Part shown: piece by piece, positions 41,213 through 49,494 of the stretch
Numbering within the stretch: the first letter of the stretch is position 1
How the letters are laid out: each line of letters opens with the position of its first letter
Source of the DNA: G963676655 sp963676655
GTDB taxonomy: Bacteria > Verrucomicrobiota > Lentisphaeria > Victivallales > Victivallaceae
NCBI GenBank assembly: GCA_963676655.2
Contig: CAXXKX010000003.1
Coordinates: forward strand, 5,456,001-5,520,000
DNA: 64,000 nucleotides
Reading direction: 5' to 3'
Translations under genes and position numbers: made by a program
The notes under the pieces: model-generated
Told to the model about the DNA's origin: nothing
The model's database searches: none
What the model saw: only the letters and a program-made list of their open reading frames with translations

Positions 41213-43885
41213 ATGAAGCTGAAAAGATTGTTAGGGCTGGTCGGAATTGTGGGAGCATTGCAGTTGACTGCCGGTGATGTCGGCATGATTACGCAAAAAA
41301 CAAAGATGTTTTACTTAGCCGGAAACAACAGCGGTTTCGGGATACTGGCTAAATACGCGAAGTCTCCGTCAGAAATCATCGTTGAACGCACTACCAGTAA
41401 ACCGGCAGGCGAAAGGCTGGAACCGTTTTGTCTGATAAAAGTTTTTGCTCCAAACGGTGATGAAGTTGTCTCAAAGGTCATTTCCGGGCAGAAAAAAACA
41501 ACTGAAAAATATACTCTTAACATTCCAGCCGGAAAAGCCGGTATCTGGCGTTTTTCGGTCTCAGGCGGGCGTCAAAACGATGACTTTACCATTAAATTCC
41601 CGGCAACCGGGAATTGGGGTATCCGTGGCGAAATGGGGATGACTGTTTCAAAGACAATGCCGCAAAAGATGTATCTTTATTTACCTGAAACCGTCAAAAA
41701 GGTTATCATGCTGACCTGGGGCTCAAAAAAAGAGCAGCCGAAAATGATATACAGCGGCAAGACGCTTGGAGTAACCCGTAAATCCAGACGTTACCTGACA
41801 GTCGAGCAGAATCCGCCTGTCGGAAAAGTTGTAACGGTTGATTTAACAAATTGTGCGGGGGATGCGATTGCTTTTGATGGCGTACCCGGTCTGCTGTGTC
41901 CTACTGAAAAAGCCGCGTTGATACTCAAGGGCGGTACGGTTGAGGCTTCCGGCCTGATCACTGCCGGACCGCTGCAGGCCAGGGCGCGTAAGGTAATGAC
42001 CGCAATGAAACCGGCAGATCTCAAGGTTCAACTGAATTTCCCGGCGAATATTCCCGCTGATTTGAAGACCCCCCGGTTGGAGGCGTTGTTCTATGGTAAA
42101 TACGGTGTGCTTTCCTCAATCGATTCCACGCTGGCTGGTCAGGTACTAGATCCGGCCTCGCCTTTCTACGGAGCTAATTGTGATCCCGCTACTCGCAAAG
42201 TGCGCTGGGACAGCTTTCTGAATGGCGGTGTATTGTCGCCGTTTGATGCTTCCGGTATCGCCAGTGCGGTCGCGCTGCCCGGAAAAATGAACCCGGGATA
42301 CAATAATCAGCAATTGCTGAATCGTGGAATTTTATCCGCCTTTTATCATATCGCGTCAATGCAGGGTGATGATATTTTACGCGAAGGAACGCTGGAGCGT
42401 AACAACTATCCTATGACCCATGCGTTTTTCTCTTACAACGGGGCGCTGGCCTTGCCGTTGTTCCTGCTCAAAGACAAACTGACTCCTGAACAGCGCAAAG
42501 TCTGGATCGAAGCGGTAAAGGCTGTCGGAGACAAAATGGTCAATTTCCGGGCCTATGAATCAAATCAGTGGTCGCATGTCATCTCCGGTTTGTTCTACGC
42601 TTATCTGGCAACCGGTGAAAAACGTTTCCTGAAATACGCTGAAACTTATCTGAACGCTTTTGCCGACGGTGCTTTCGGTCCCGACTCAAAATATGGCCAG
42701 CATCCGACTGGTTTCTATTTGGAAGAATATGGTCCGGATGGTAATTACGATCATCTCAGCGCGTTCACTATGGTCAATCTATATTACAAATACAAAGACC
42801 TTAAAGATGCCGACCCGACACTCGTTAAGAAATTGCATGATATGATCGCGAAGAACCTTTATTTCAAAAGCTTCTATTGGGTCAAACAACCCAATGGCGA
42901 CTTTGTTTGTCCCAGCAGTTTCAACTGCCGGACGCTGTCGCTGCTGGCATTTCCAAGTTATCCCGGAGATTACATCGCGAAGGCGGAATTTCCGCTTAGT
43001 CTGACCCGTTTCAGGCTGACAACGCGTCCCGGTAAATCAGCCTATCCGGCGTCGGTATTCCCGCATCTGGCAAATACGGACGAATGGGCCATGGCTTTGA
43101 TCAAAGAGATGGTCCCGCGCAAGGGCGGGGCTTTTAAAATGAGGAATTTTATGGGTGGTTGGACCTCGGAAGTTTATGACGCCTATAAGTTGCCGGAGTG
43201 TAAGTCGCAGGGAGCTCTCCCGGTGGACCAGCCAGGTAAGGTTTGGGAATTGCCGGGGCAGGTGGCCTGGAACCTGAACGGTATTTACGGGATTGTTTTC
43301 TGGGATGTTATCGGCGCCAACAAAAATAAACGTCTGACCGGGATTTTCGGCGGTGGTCCGACCTTCTTATACAATAAGAAGTCCGGGGCGATTTTGTGTG
43401 CCATGAAGAACAAGACCTATAACCGGGTCAAGGGAATCGATGACCTGACCTTCTCATGTGTATACGGCTTTGACAATGCTGGAAAACTCTATTACTCCGG
43501 AACTCGCAGATCACAGATGAAATGGCTGAAAAAGGATCAAGTGTTTCAGGTGGAATCTGAAATAATGAAAACTGGCGCCAGCGTATCATGGCGGTATGAT
43601 CTCAAGTCTGGGCGGGGTATGAAAATCAGCGTCGCTGTGCCCCCGGGCAAGTTAAAAGAAAGCTGGGTAAACCTGCCGTTGTTCTTCGACAAGGATACGA
43701 CAATCAAGCCTTCTCCAAGCGGCGGCTATATCCTTAGCTCGAATGGCGCAAGTGTCAATATAGGTTTTGATAAATCCATTAAGTCGGTCTTATCTGAAAA
43801 ACTGCCGACCCCTAATTACACCATCAAGGCATTGAGAATCAAATTGCCGCCAGACGGCAAAGTTGACATTTCCATAAGCTTGTGA
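41213..43885 (+). CDS. Large secreted protein with alpha/alpha-toroid (heparinase/alginate-lyase-like)
   Basis: An 890-residue protein with signal peptide MKLKRLLGLVGIVGALQLTA. The first 250 residues look like beta-sandwich modules (KYTLNIPAGKAGIWRFSVSG). The middle (about 350-620) is helical with toroid-like patterns (ESNQWSHVISGLFYAYLATG, YGQHPTGFYLEEYGPDGNYD), like lyases and hydrolases with an incomplete (alpha/alpha) barrel, and the C-terminus is a beta-sandwich. No exact family is recognised; a polysaccharide lyase is the best guess. It follows the GH29-like gene by 1 bp and is the last gene of the AraC-divergent module. Confidence 0.7.
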   Translation: MKLKRLLGLVGIVGALQLTAGDVGMITQKTKMFYLAGNNSGFGILAKYAKSPSEIIVERTTSKPAGERLEPFCLIKVFAPNGDEVVSKVISGQKKTTEKYTLNIPAGKAGIWRFSVSGGRQNDDFTIKFPATGNWGIRGEMGMTVSKTMPQKMYLYLPETVKKVIMLTWGSKKEQPKMIYSGKTLGVTRKSRRYLTVEQNPPVGKVVTVDLTNCAGDAIAFDGVPGLLCPTEKAALILKGGTVEASGLITAGPLQARARKVMTAMKPADLKVQLNFPANIPADLKTPRLEALFYGKYGVLSSIDSTLAGQVLDPASPFYGANCDPATRKVRWDSFLNGGVLSPFDASGIASAVALPGKMNPGYNNQQLLNRGILSAFYHIASMQGDDILREGTLERNNYPMTHAFFSYNGALALPLFLLKDKLTPEQRKVWIEAVKAVGDKMVNFRAYESNQWSHVISGLFYAYLATGEKRFLKYAETYLNAFADGAFGPDSKYGQHPTGFYLEEYGPDGNYDHLSAFTMVNLYYKYKDLKDADPTLVKKLHDMIAKNLYFKSFYWVKQPNGDFVCPSSFNCRTLSLLAFPSYPGDYIAKAEFPLSLTRFRLTTRPGKSAYPASVFPHLANTDEWAMALIKEMVPRKGGAFKMRNFMGGWTSEVYDAYKLPECKSQGALPVDQPGKVWELPGQVAWNLNGIYGIVFWDVIGANKNKRLTGIFGGGPTFLYNKKSGAILCAMKNKTYNRVKGIDDLTFSCVYGFDNAGKLYYSGTRRSQMKWLKKDQVFQVESEIMKTGASVSWRYDLKSGRGMKISVAVPPGKLKESWVNLPLFFDKDTTIKPSPSGGYILSSNGASVNIGFDKSIKSVLSEKLPTPNYTIKALRIKLPPDGKVDISISL

Positions 43886-43891
43886 TTAAAT

Positions 43892-43920
43892 ATCCCCGGT
43901 CCTGTAAAACGGGGATTTTC
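43892..43920 (+). terminator. Intrinsic terminator of module 2
   Basis: ATCCCCG (43892-43898), 11-nt loop, CGGGGAT (43910-43916), then TTTTC. It lies 7 bp after the stop of the toroid protein. Confidence 0.7.
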
Positions 43921-43959
43921 ATACCATAGTGTAATTTTTATCACAACCGTTTCGTAAGC

Positions 43960-44124
43960 GGGACGGCTGGTCCGGTTAAGCCCGAAAAACAGTTTGAAGT
44001 GATTAGTCAGTTCTCTGTTAAGTTCGATTCAAAACAGTATTGGGCTCATCCGGTAATCAGTGACGGCGTGTTGTATTTGCTCCACAGTAAAGGCTTTGGC
44101 ACCTTTGACCTTCGCAAAAAATAA
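43960..44124 (+). pseudogene. Decayed 3' duplicate of the PQQ propeller gene
   Basis: This 55-codon frame ends in TAA at 44122 and repeats the last part of the gene at 36898-38154: PVKPEKQFEVISQFSVKF here against LVKPGNKFEVVSQFPVKF there, then WAHPVISDGVLY in both and FDLRKK-stop in both. The DNA is also clearly alike. No blade sequence is present upstream; it starts abruptly after a terminator. It is a fragment left from a gene duplication or deletion, without start codon, and not functional as far as can be seen. Confidence 0.88.
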
Positions 44125-44186
44125 AAAATATTATTCACAGCCACTCCGTTTTGCGGGACAGTTGTGACATTAGTCTGTTTATTGTG

Positions 44187-44500
44187 GAAAGTTTTTAAGT
44201 TTTGGAATAAGGGAACTCTTCATGACCGTTTTTTGCGGAAATTCAAGTCTCAGTTGCTTAAGTTCTGCTTCCAGATATTGTGACTTTCTCTGTTCGTGCT
44301 TTGTTTCCAATAAGTTTTGGAGGGCAAATGTAAGCGCTTAGTGCAAGTCTGTGTCGTGAAAATAGTAGGGCCGCTTTCGATGAAAGCGACCAACTCAGAA
44401 GCCAATACCTGCCACTGATGCCACTCTCATCGAGAGTTGGCACTACTTTTCCTCGACCATATTTACTTTTATAGCTTCGTTTCGGTTATGCTGGTTTAGG
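44187..44500. repeat. Hairpin-rich intergenic repeat, copy A
   Basis: Shares three blocks in order with copy B (52210-52630): GAAAGTTTTTAAG at the left end, AGTAG-G-C-GCTTTCGATGAA in the middle and TGCTGGTTTAGG at the right end. The middle holds a CGCTTTC-GAT-GAAAGCG hairpin, and a second hairpin ACTCTC-ATC-GAGAGT follows. No coding frame is convincing. Each copy precedes a transcriptional regulator gene. Confidence 0.6.
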
Positions 44501-44620
44501 ATTATTGTAGATATATATTTTGTCAAACTAAATGCCCCCCCGGGGAAGGGGGGACTGGAACTCCGGGCTATCCCATCATAACAGAATAATAACTATCCGC
44601 AAGGTTCTATCTTGTAAGAT

Positions 44621-44686
44621 TAAACGCACCCCCATCCTTTTTGTAATACTAAATGCATATCTTCTTTTTTTAAGGAGGTGCGTTTA
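44621..44686. repeat. Inverted repeat with 13-bp arms
   Basis: TAAACGCACCCCC (44621-44633) and GGAGGTGCGTTTA (44674-44686) are complementary at 12 of 13 positions. A C/G-rich hairpin (about 44535-44552) lies just upstream. The set may be a minimal mobile-element remnant or a leader structure; there is no gene between the arms. Confidence 0.5.
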
Positions 44687-44738
44687 CTTTTTCAATTTCC
44701 AATCTTGATTTTTTCTCGCTTATTTTTTTCAGATGGCC

Positions 44739-44796
44739 TTGACAAATTTCTATTTGCAATCTATAATATGCACCAGGTGCACCACTGGTGGTGCAC
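44739..44796 (+). promoter_or_regulatory. Promoter and operator of the GntR/solute-binding regulator
   Basis: TTGACA (44739-44744), 17-bp spacer, TATAAT (44762-44767), a consensus promoter. Directly after the -10 box, TGCACCA (44769-44775), TGCACCA (44778-44784) and the inverse TGGTGCA (44789-44795) form three half-sites; GTGCACCACTGGTGGTGCAC is a 20-bp near-palindrome. A repressor here would block initiation, most simply by autoregulation. Confidence 0.78.
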
Positions 44797-44826
44797 TACT
44801 AGAAGTTAAGAGATTAATGAAATTAT

Positions 44827-46269
44827 ATGGAAATGAACGAAATAATATCAAGGTATTTCAATAATATTGACGCTGGAAACAGCAAGCCCCTTTATCTGCA
44901 GATAAAGGAAAAAGTTGCCGAGTTTATCGAAGATCATCCAGACAACGCATCATTCCCGTCTGAGCGTCAATTAGCCGATATATTGCAATTAAATCGTCGA
45001 ACCATCCGCAAAGCCCTTGCCCCGTTTGTAGAAGATGGACAACTCCAACGCGGCCCCAGGGGAACAGTTATCAATAAAGGAAATATCAGTAATTATTCAT
45101 CTATGGATAATATGCATCCTTTTACTCTGAGTTTAGCAAAACCGATGCACTTTTCAAAAAGCAATATTAAGCTTTTATTGTATGAAACCATGCCTTATCA
45201 AATAAAATTCTGGCAGTCTGTAATAAAAGAATTCAACGATTCTCAGATAGAATTTAAAGTTGAGGGTGTCTGGCCTGATCCTAATGGGAATTTAATCACA
45301 AATTTCTGGCATGAATTTCAAAGTGGTAATTATGATTTAGTGCATTTGCCAGTGAGCTATTTATGGCCGGAATACGTTTATCAGGCCATGCTGCATATTC
45401 CTTCAGAACTAAAGAAATCATTAACTGACAAGAACAAATTTCGTTCCATATCTTTTTGTGAATCAGTACCGGAGATGCTTGAAGTAGCTATTCCATTCTG
45501 CTACAGTTTCTCCTTTATGAGCTGGAGCAAAACGCATCTGGATGCGATGGGAGTCAGTAATTTTAATGACTTTTCATCTCTTTCTTTTGATGATAAACTA
45601 AGAATAATTGTTGATAAGCTACCGGAAGATGTTTATCTTTCATCCAGGTTTTACGATTTAGTACATGATCTCGGATTGCCCAAAACCATAACTTCTAATG
45701 TTATCAATGAACATTATCGTATTGCGATAAAACGCGCACACATGTTGCGAAAACGGCATGGATTCATGTTTCCGGTAACAGGTAATGCTAATAAAAACAG
45801 CGACAACGTCCTGATGCAGCATGATTTCAGTTGCCTGTTGCCATTAAGAAAATCTTTATTAAATGACAGTGTTTATTTTTCCATTCCCGAAGCATCATTA
45901 AATACTAAATACTGGGGGGGGAGCGCTTCTTTAGGAATATTTCCGCAGAGCGATTACAATGCTGCCTGCAGTTTTACCAGCTTTATGCTTTCAGAAAAAA
46001 TCCAACGCCGCATTGCCAGAGAATTATTTATGGCGCCCGCAATGATTGATGCATCTGATGAACTGGCGGCCACTTTTAATACGGACTTTAAATCATTAGA
46101 CAAATATCTGCGCCAATTTCGTGAAAACCCGGCACATTATGCCCATCCGGTCGGAGTGACAATAGAACCCAAACTAAATCAATTATTACAGGGAAATATT
46201 TCAGAAGACGACTTATGGAAATACGTGCGGAAATGTTACAAATTGGAAACTGCAATGGCATATGCATGA
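44827..46269 (+). CDS. GntR-HTH regulator fused to an extracellular solute-binding-protein domain
   Basis: A 480-residue protein. Residues 15-85 are a GntR winged helix (LYLQIKEKVAEFIEDHP, FPSERQLADILQLNRRTIRK). The remainder (about 110-470) has the look of a family 1 ABC solute-binding protein, e.g. KLLLYETMPYQIKFWQSVIK, ESVPEMLEVAIPFCYSFSFM and YWGGSASLGIFPQSDYNAAC, without a signal peptide. This is unlike usual GntR effector domains and suggests sensing of an oligosaccharide in the cytoplasm by a captured transporter domain. It heads module 3 with a cytoplasmic GH42-like enzyme, a pseudopilin and a secreted glycosidase. The Shine-Dalgarno site is weak; ATG 44833 is an alternative start. 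Confidence 0.82.
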   Translation: MEMNEIISRYFNNIDAGNSKPLYLQIKEKVAEFIEDHPDNASFPSERQLADILQLNRRTIRKALAPFVEDGQLQRGPRGTVINKGNISNYSSMDNMHPFTLSLAKPMHFSKSNIKLLLYETMPYQIKFWQSVIKEFNDSQIEFKVEGVWPDPNGNLITNFWHEFQSGNYDLVHLPVSYLWPEYVYQAMLHIPSELKKSLTDKNKFRSISFCESVPEMLEVAIPFCYSFSFMSWSKTHLDAMGVSNFNDFSSLSFDDKLRIIVDKLPEDVYLSSRFYDLVHDLGLPKTITSNVINEHYRIAIKRAHMLRKRHGFMFPVTGNANKNSDNVLMQHDFSCLLPLRKSLLNDSVYFSIPEASLNTKYWGGSASLGIFPQSDYNAACSFTSFMLSEKIQRRIARELFMAPAMIDASDELAATFNTDFKSLDKYLRQFRENPAHYAHPVGVTIEPKLNQLLQGNISEDDLWKYVRKCYKLETAMAYA

Positions 46270-46378
46270 AATTTGAGCGACAATAATGACTCGACAGTTG
46301 GAGCATCAAACTTTTAGAATTAACCTCATACGAAATAAGTTGATAAGAAAATTGTTACAAACTAAAGGAAAAGCATGC

Positions 46379-48577
46379 ATGAAAAGAACTGAAACAATTG
46401 ATTTCTTAAAGAACAATTCAGTTTTTTGGTCGAAATTGGGTTTTTATTATGATCCGCCGCGTTTTGATAAAGACGGTAAGATGATTGTATTTGGTGATGA
46501 TTTTGAGCGTTTCGGGAAATATCACCGTGATTTTGCCGCTGCCGGGGTAAATATCCATACTTCAATTCTTTTTAGCGGCTGGGTTGGAATCAATAAGTAT
46601 GACTATGAATTGACCGACCAGGTACTTGATGCTGTTTTCAAAGATAATCCGGACATTTGCTATATCCCTCGGATTAAGCTCAATGTGCCGCTCGACTGGG
46701 GCAAAGAAAATCCTGAAGACATATGCGTATATTATGAAGGTCCCCGTGATAAAGAGGAAATCCGCAGGCTCGTAAATACCGGGAAGCAAGATATACTGGG
46801 ATATGATGCGCCAGACGGTTATTACACGGCGGGCGTCTGGAACGATGACCGGCCGAACGTAGGGGGAGTAATATCGAATCAGAGTTTTTCATCGCCCAAA
46901 TGGCTGTCTGACGCCGGTGAAGCTTTACGGCGTTTGATCGCACATCTTGAGCAGGGGCCTTATGGTGACCGGATTATCGCTTACCATATTGCCTATGGCG
47001 CCTGTGGAGAAACCTGTTTATGGGGTAGGGGCAGCGGCAAAATCGCGGATTACGGCATCACCAACCGCCGGGAGTTTTTCGACTGGGGTTTGCGGCGTTA
47101 CGGTTCGCTCGAAAAGCTGCGCGAAGTCTGGAATAAACCAGATCTTGAGCGGGAAAATGCCGAACCGCCGCCGCCCGGACGGCGGCTGGCAACTGGCAGT
47201 CTGCGTGAATTTTTCCGTGCAGACGAGCGCATTTGTGTTGATTATGATATTTTCATGTCGGAGATGAATGCAGCAGCCATTGAACACTTCGGCAAGATAG
47301 TCAAAGACCTCACCGGTAAATTCGCAGGCTGTTTTTACGGTTACCTGGCAGTCTCTAATGCCGCTTATAGTGGATGGCTGGCCTATGAACGGCTGCTTAA
47401 TTCCCCCTATGTGGATTTCTTTGCTGCGCCAAAAGCATATTATCGCAGTGCCCTCGGAGAACCCGGAGGAGAACTCGCCCCGGCCCAGTCAATTAACCGT
47501 CGCAAGCTTTGGATGGATGAGTTGGATAACCACACCTACTTGTGTACCACAGACACAAAGGAATGCGACAACTTTGATGATACCCGGACCGTTATGTGGC
47601 GGGAATTCTCTAAGAACATCTCCCATGGTTCCAGTTTCTGGTGGATGGATCTCGGCGGTGGTTGGTATGATTCTCCGGAGCTGTTGCGGGAAGTTGCCTT
47701 GATTGAGAAGACCATCGCTGATCTCAGAACCCAACCGGCAAAAAGTATTGCGGAGATTCTTCTGGTGACGGATGAGGAATCCATGTATTACCACAGTTGC
47801 AGTCGGCAGCTTAATCTGGCGATGACAGATATTGTACGTAATACCAATCTATGCGGAGCGCCAAGCGATATGTACCGGTTAAGCGATTTGAAGTCATTGG
47901 ATTTAGAGCAGTATAAACTGATTATATTCCTTGAAACCTTTAAATTGAATCTCAAAAGCTGGAAACAGATTAAAACGCGAATTCCCGAACATGCCACACT
48001 CTTGTGGAATTATGCGCCGGGAATACGGAATCCGGAGTTTGCTCTCGAAAACATTAAATCTATTACCGGTTTTGAAGTCAAAGAAAAAGCGGCTTGCTCG
48101 CCAATGGAACTGTTGCCGGAGTCCGAATCTCTATTGGCAGGCAGCAGCTCGTTGAAACCGGAAATTCCGGAGAATTCCACTGGTTATCCTTTGCTGGAGA
48201 TCGTGGCGGAAGCGGGAACTCAGGTATTGGCCAGGTACAACGATGGAGCTTGCGCTGTCGCGTCGAAACTATGCGGCAGGCATAATGTTATTTACAGTGT
48301 TTTGCCATTTTTCTCACCGGATCATCTGCGCCGGATTGCCGTTGCCGCCGGTTGTCATATGTATGCGCCTGTGGATTGTACCGTCTATGGCGACTCACGG
48401 TTCATCGCGGTTTTCCCACGTAGCAGTATTAATAGTCAGTTGCACCTGAAGAAACTGGCGGATTTTATTGACGCGGGAAACGGAGAATGTTTTAAACAGA
48501 CAAATATTATACCTTTAAAATTAGATGCGAAACGACATAAATTTTTTGTGAAAATTGTTAAGCACCAAAAAAATTAA
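46379..48577 (+). CDS. Cytoplasmic GH-A clan (GH42-like) glycosidase
   Basis: A 732-residue protein without a signal peptide. ATG 46379 with AAAGGAAAAG upstream is chosen over an in-frame ATG at 46286. The barrel has candidate acid/base E211 in AYGACGETCLWG and nucleophile E381 in LWMDELDNHT, in the usual clan GH-A spacing (after strands 4 and 7). NRREFFDWGLRRYGSLEKLR is the GH42-type substrate-loop motif. A trimerisation-like domain follows (YKLIIFLETFKLNLKSWKQI). It lies between the GntR regulator and a pseudopilin gene. It probably cleaves an imported oligosaccharide; galactosidase activity is only the family default. Confidence 0.82.
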   Translation: MKRTETIDFLKNNSVFWSKLGFYYDPPRFDKDGKMIVFGDDFERFGKYHRDFAAAGVNIHTSILFSGWVGINKYDYELTDQVLDAVFKDNPDICYIPRIKLNVPLDWGKENPEDICVYYEGPRDKEEIRRLVNTGKQDILGYDAPDGYYTAGVWNDDRPNVGGVISNQSFSSPKWLSDAGEALRRLIAHLEQGPYGDRIIAYHIAYGACGETCLWGRGSGKIADYGITNRREFFDWGLRRYGSLEKLREVWNKPDLERENAEPPPPGRRLATGSLREFFRADERICVDYDIFMSEMNAAAIEHFGKIVKDLTGKFAGCFYGYLAVSNAAYSGWLAYERLLNSPYVDFFAAPKAYYRSALGEPGGELAPAQSINRRKLWMDELDNHTYLCTTDTKECDNFDDTRTVMWREFSKNISHGSSFWWMDLGGGWYDSPELLREVALIEKTIADLRTQPAKSIAEILLVTDEESMYYHSCSRQLNLAMTDIVRNTNLCGAPSDMYRLSDLKSLDLEQYKLIIFLETFKLNLKSWKQIKTRIPEHATLLWNYAPGIRNPEFALENIKSITGFEVKEKAACSPMELLPESESLLAGSSSLKPEIPENSTGYPLLEIVAEAGTQVLARYNDGACAVASKLCGRHNVIYSVLPFFSPDHLRRIAVAAGCHMYAPVDCTVYGDSRFIAVFPRSSINSQLHLKKLADFIDAGNGECFKQTNIIPLKLDAKRHKFFVKIVKHQKN

Positions 48578-48626
48578 AGTATAGGAGGATAATGCCATAA
48601 GCAAAGTAAATTCCGCAATCAACCGG

Positions 48627-48650
48627 CCTGAAAATCAAGGATTTTTCAGG
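48627..48650 (+). other. Hairpin between glycosidase and pseudopilin 3
   Basis: CCTGAAAA-TCAAGGAT-TTTTCAGG, a perfect 8-bp stem in the 124-bp gap. Upstream, TAGGAGGATAATGCCATAAG shows a strong Shine-Dalgarno followed by a two-codon ORF (ATG CCA TAA). It might set the ratio of glycosidase to pseudopilin; no T-run follows. Confidence 0.45.
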
Positions 48651-48701
48651 GTAAGCAACTTTTAACTCTATACCAATACCAAAAAAAAGGAGAAACAGAA
48701 T

Positions 48702-49388
48702 ATGAGACCTATAAGAATATTTACGCTTATTGAGCTCTTGGTTGTTATCGCTATTATAGCGATATTGGCTTCGATGTTGCTGCCGGCGCTGGGCAGGGCT
48801 CGGGAACGTGCACATTTAATCAGTTGCCTCAGCCAGGAAAACCAACTAGGGAAAGCGGTTGAATTTTATTCTTCCGATTATGATGGGTATTTTCCCGCAG
48901 CCACAGTAAATACGAAACCAATTCGTATGCTTTACCAAAATAAATACGTCATAAATAAAAATAATTTCTTGTGCCCGGGGGCTAAAATACACGGAATACG
49001 TTATGGTTACTCCGGGATTACAGAAAATGATTATATCTTTAATCGCAGATTATCCGGCCGGATAACTTCTGGTACATTGGATACTGTTCCCGTCAAAAGA
49101 ACCTCTCTGAAAAAACCAAGTAAAGACATTATGATAATGGATGGCAGGGTTACCATCTCCGGCACAAATGAGTGGTACGGTTATGGTACTGTCGCCAGTT
49201 ATGCTCTGGCCTTTAATTCGACTTTAGGGACCTACAGGTTCTGGGATAAAGACCGTCATTTCGGCCATGTCAATTGTGTATTTGTCGACGGCCACAGCCG
49301 TACGATAAGGAACGAAAGTGAATTTAAGAAAACTTATTATCGTGATAACGGAGATAAAAACACCTCTGGTTATTATATAAACGAATAA
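48702..49388 (+). CDS. Type II pseudopilin-like protein (prepilin helix, H-x9-DG)
   Basis: A 228-residue protein with the leader MRPIRI and the helix FTLIELLVVIAIIAILASM, followed by the H-x9-DG block (RHFGHVNCVFVDGH). Ile stands in place of the usual Gly before the cleavage-site Phe. AAAGGAGAAAC is a good ribosome-binding site. It lies between a cytoplasmic glycosidase and a secreted one; the same arrangement in two other modules suggests functional coupling to the enzymes. Length and pattern match the other two copies; outside the helix and tail they differ strongly. Confidence 0.92.
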   Translation: MRPIRIFTLIELLVVIAIIAILASMLLPALGRARERAHLISCLSQENQLGKAVEFYSSDYDGYFPAATVNTKPIRMLYQNKYVINKNNFLCPGAKIHGIRYGYSGITENDYIFNRRLSGRITSGTLDTVPVKRTSLKKPSKDIMIMDGRVTISGTNEWYGYGTVASYALAFNSTLGTYRFWDKDRHFGHVNCVFVDGHSRTIRNESEFKKTYYRDNGDKNTSGYYINE

Positions 49389-49494
49389 ATGACCGCAGGG
49401 CAGGGCCCGCAATGTATCAAAAAATTTTTTTAAGCGGAACTCTCCAAAGGGTTGGGGAACAGACCGCACTATTGATTAATAACAGGAAATAATA

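Noticed and set aside
44258..44443. 61-codon minus-strand frame
   Set aside because: Lies inside the hairpin-rich intergenic repeat copy A.
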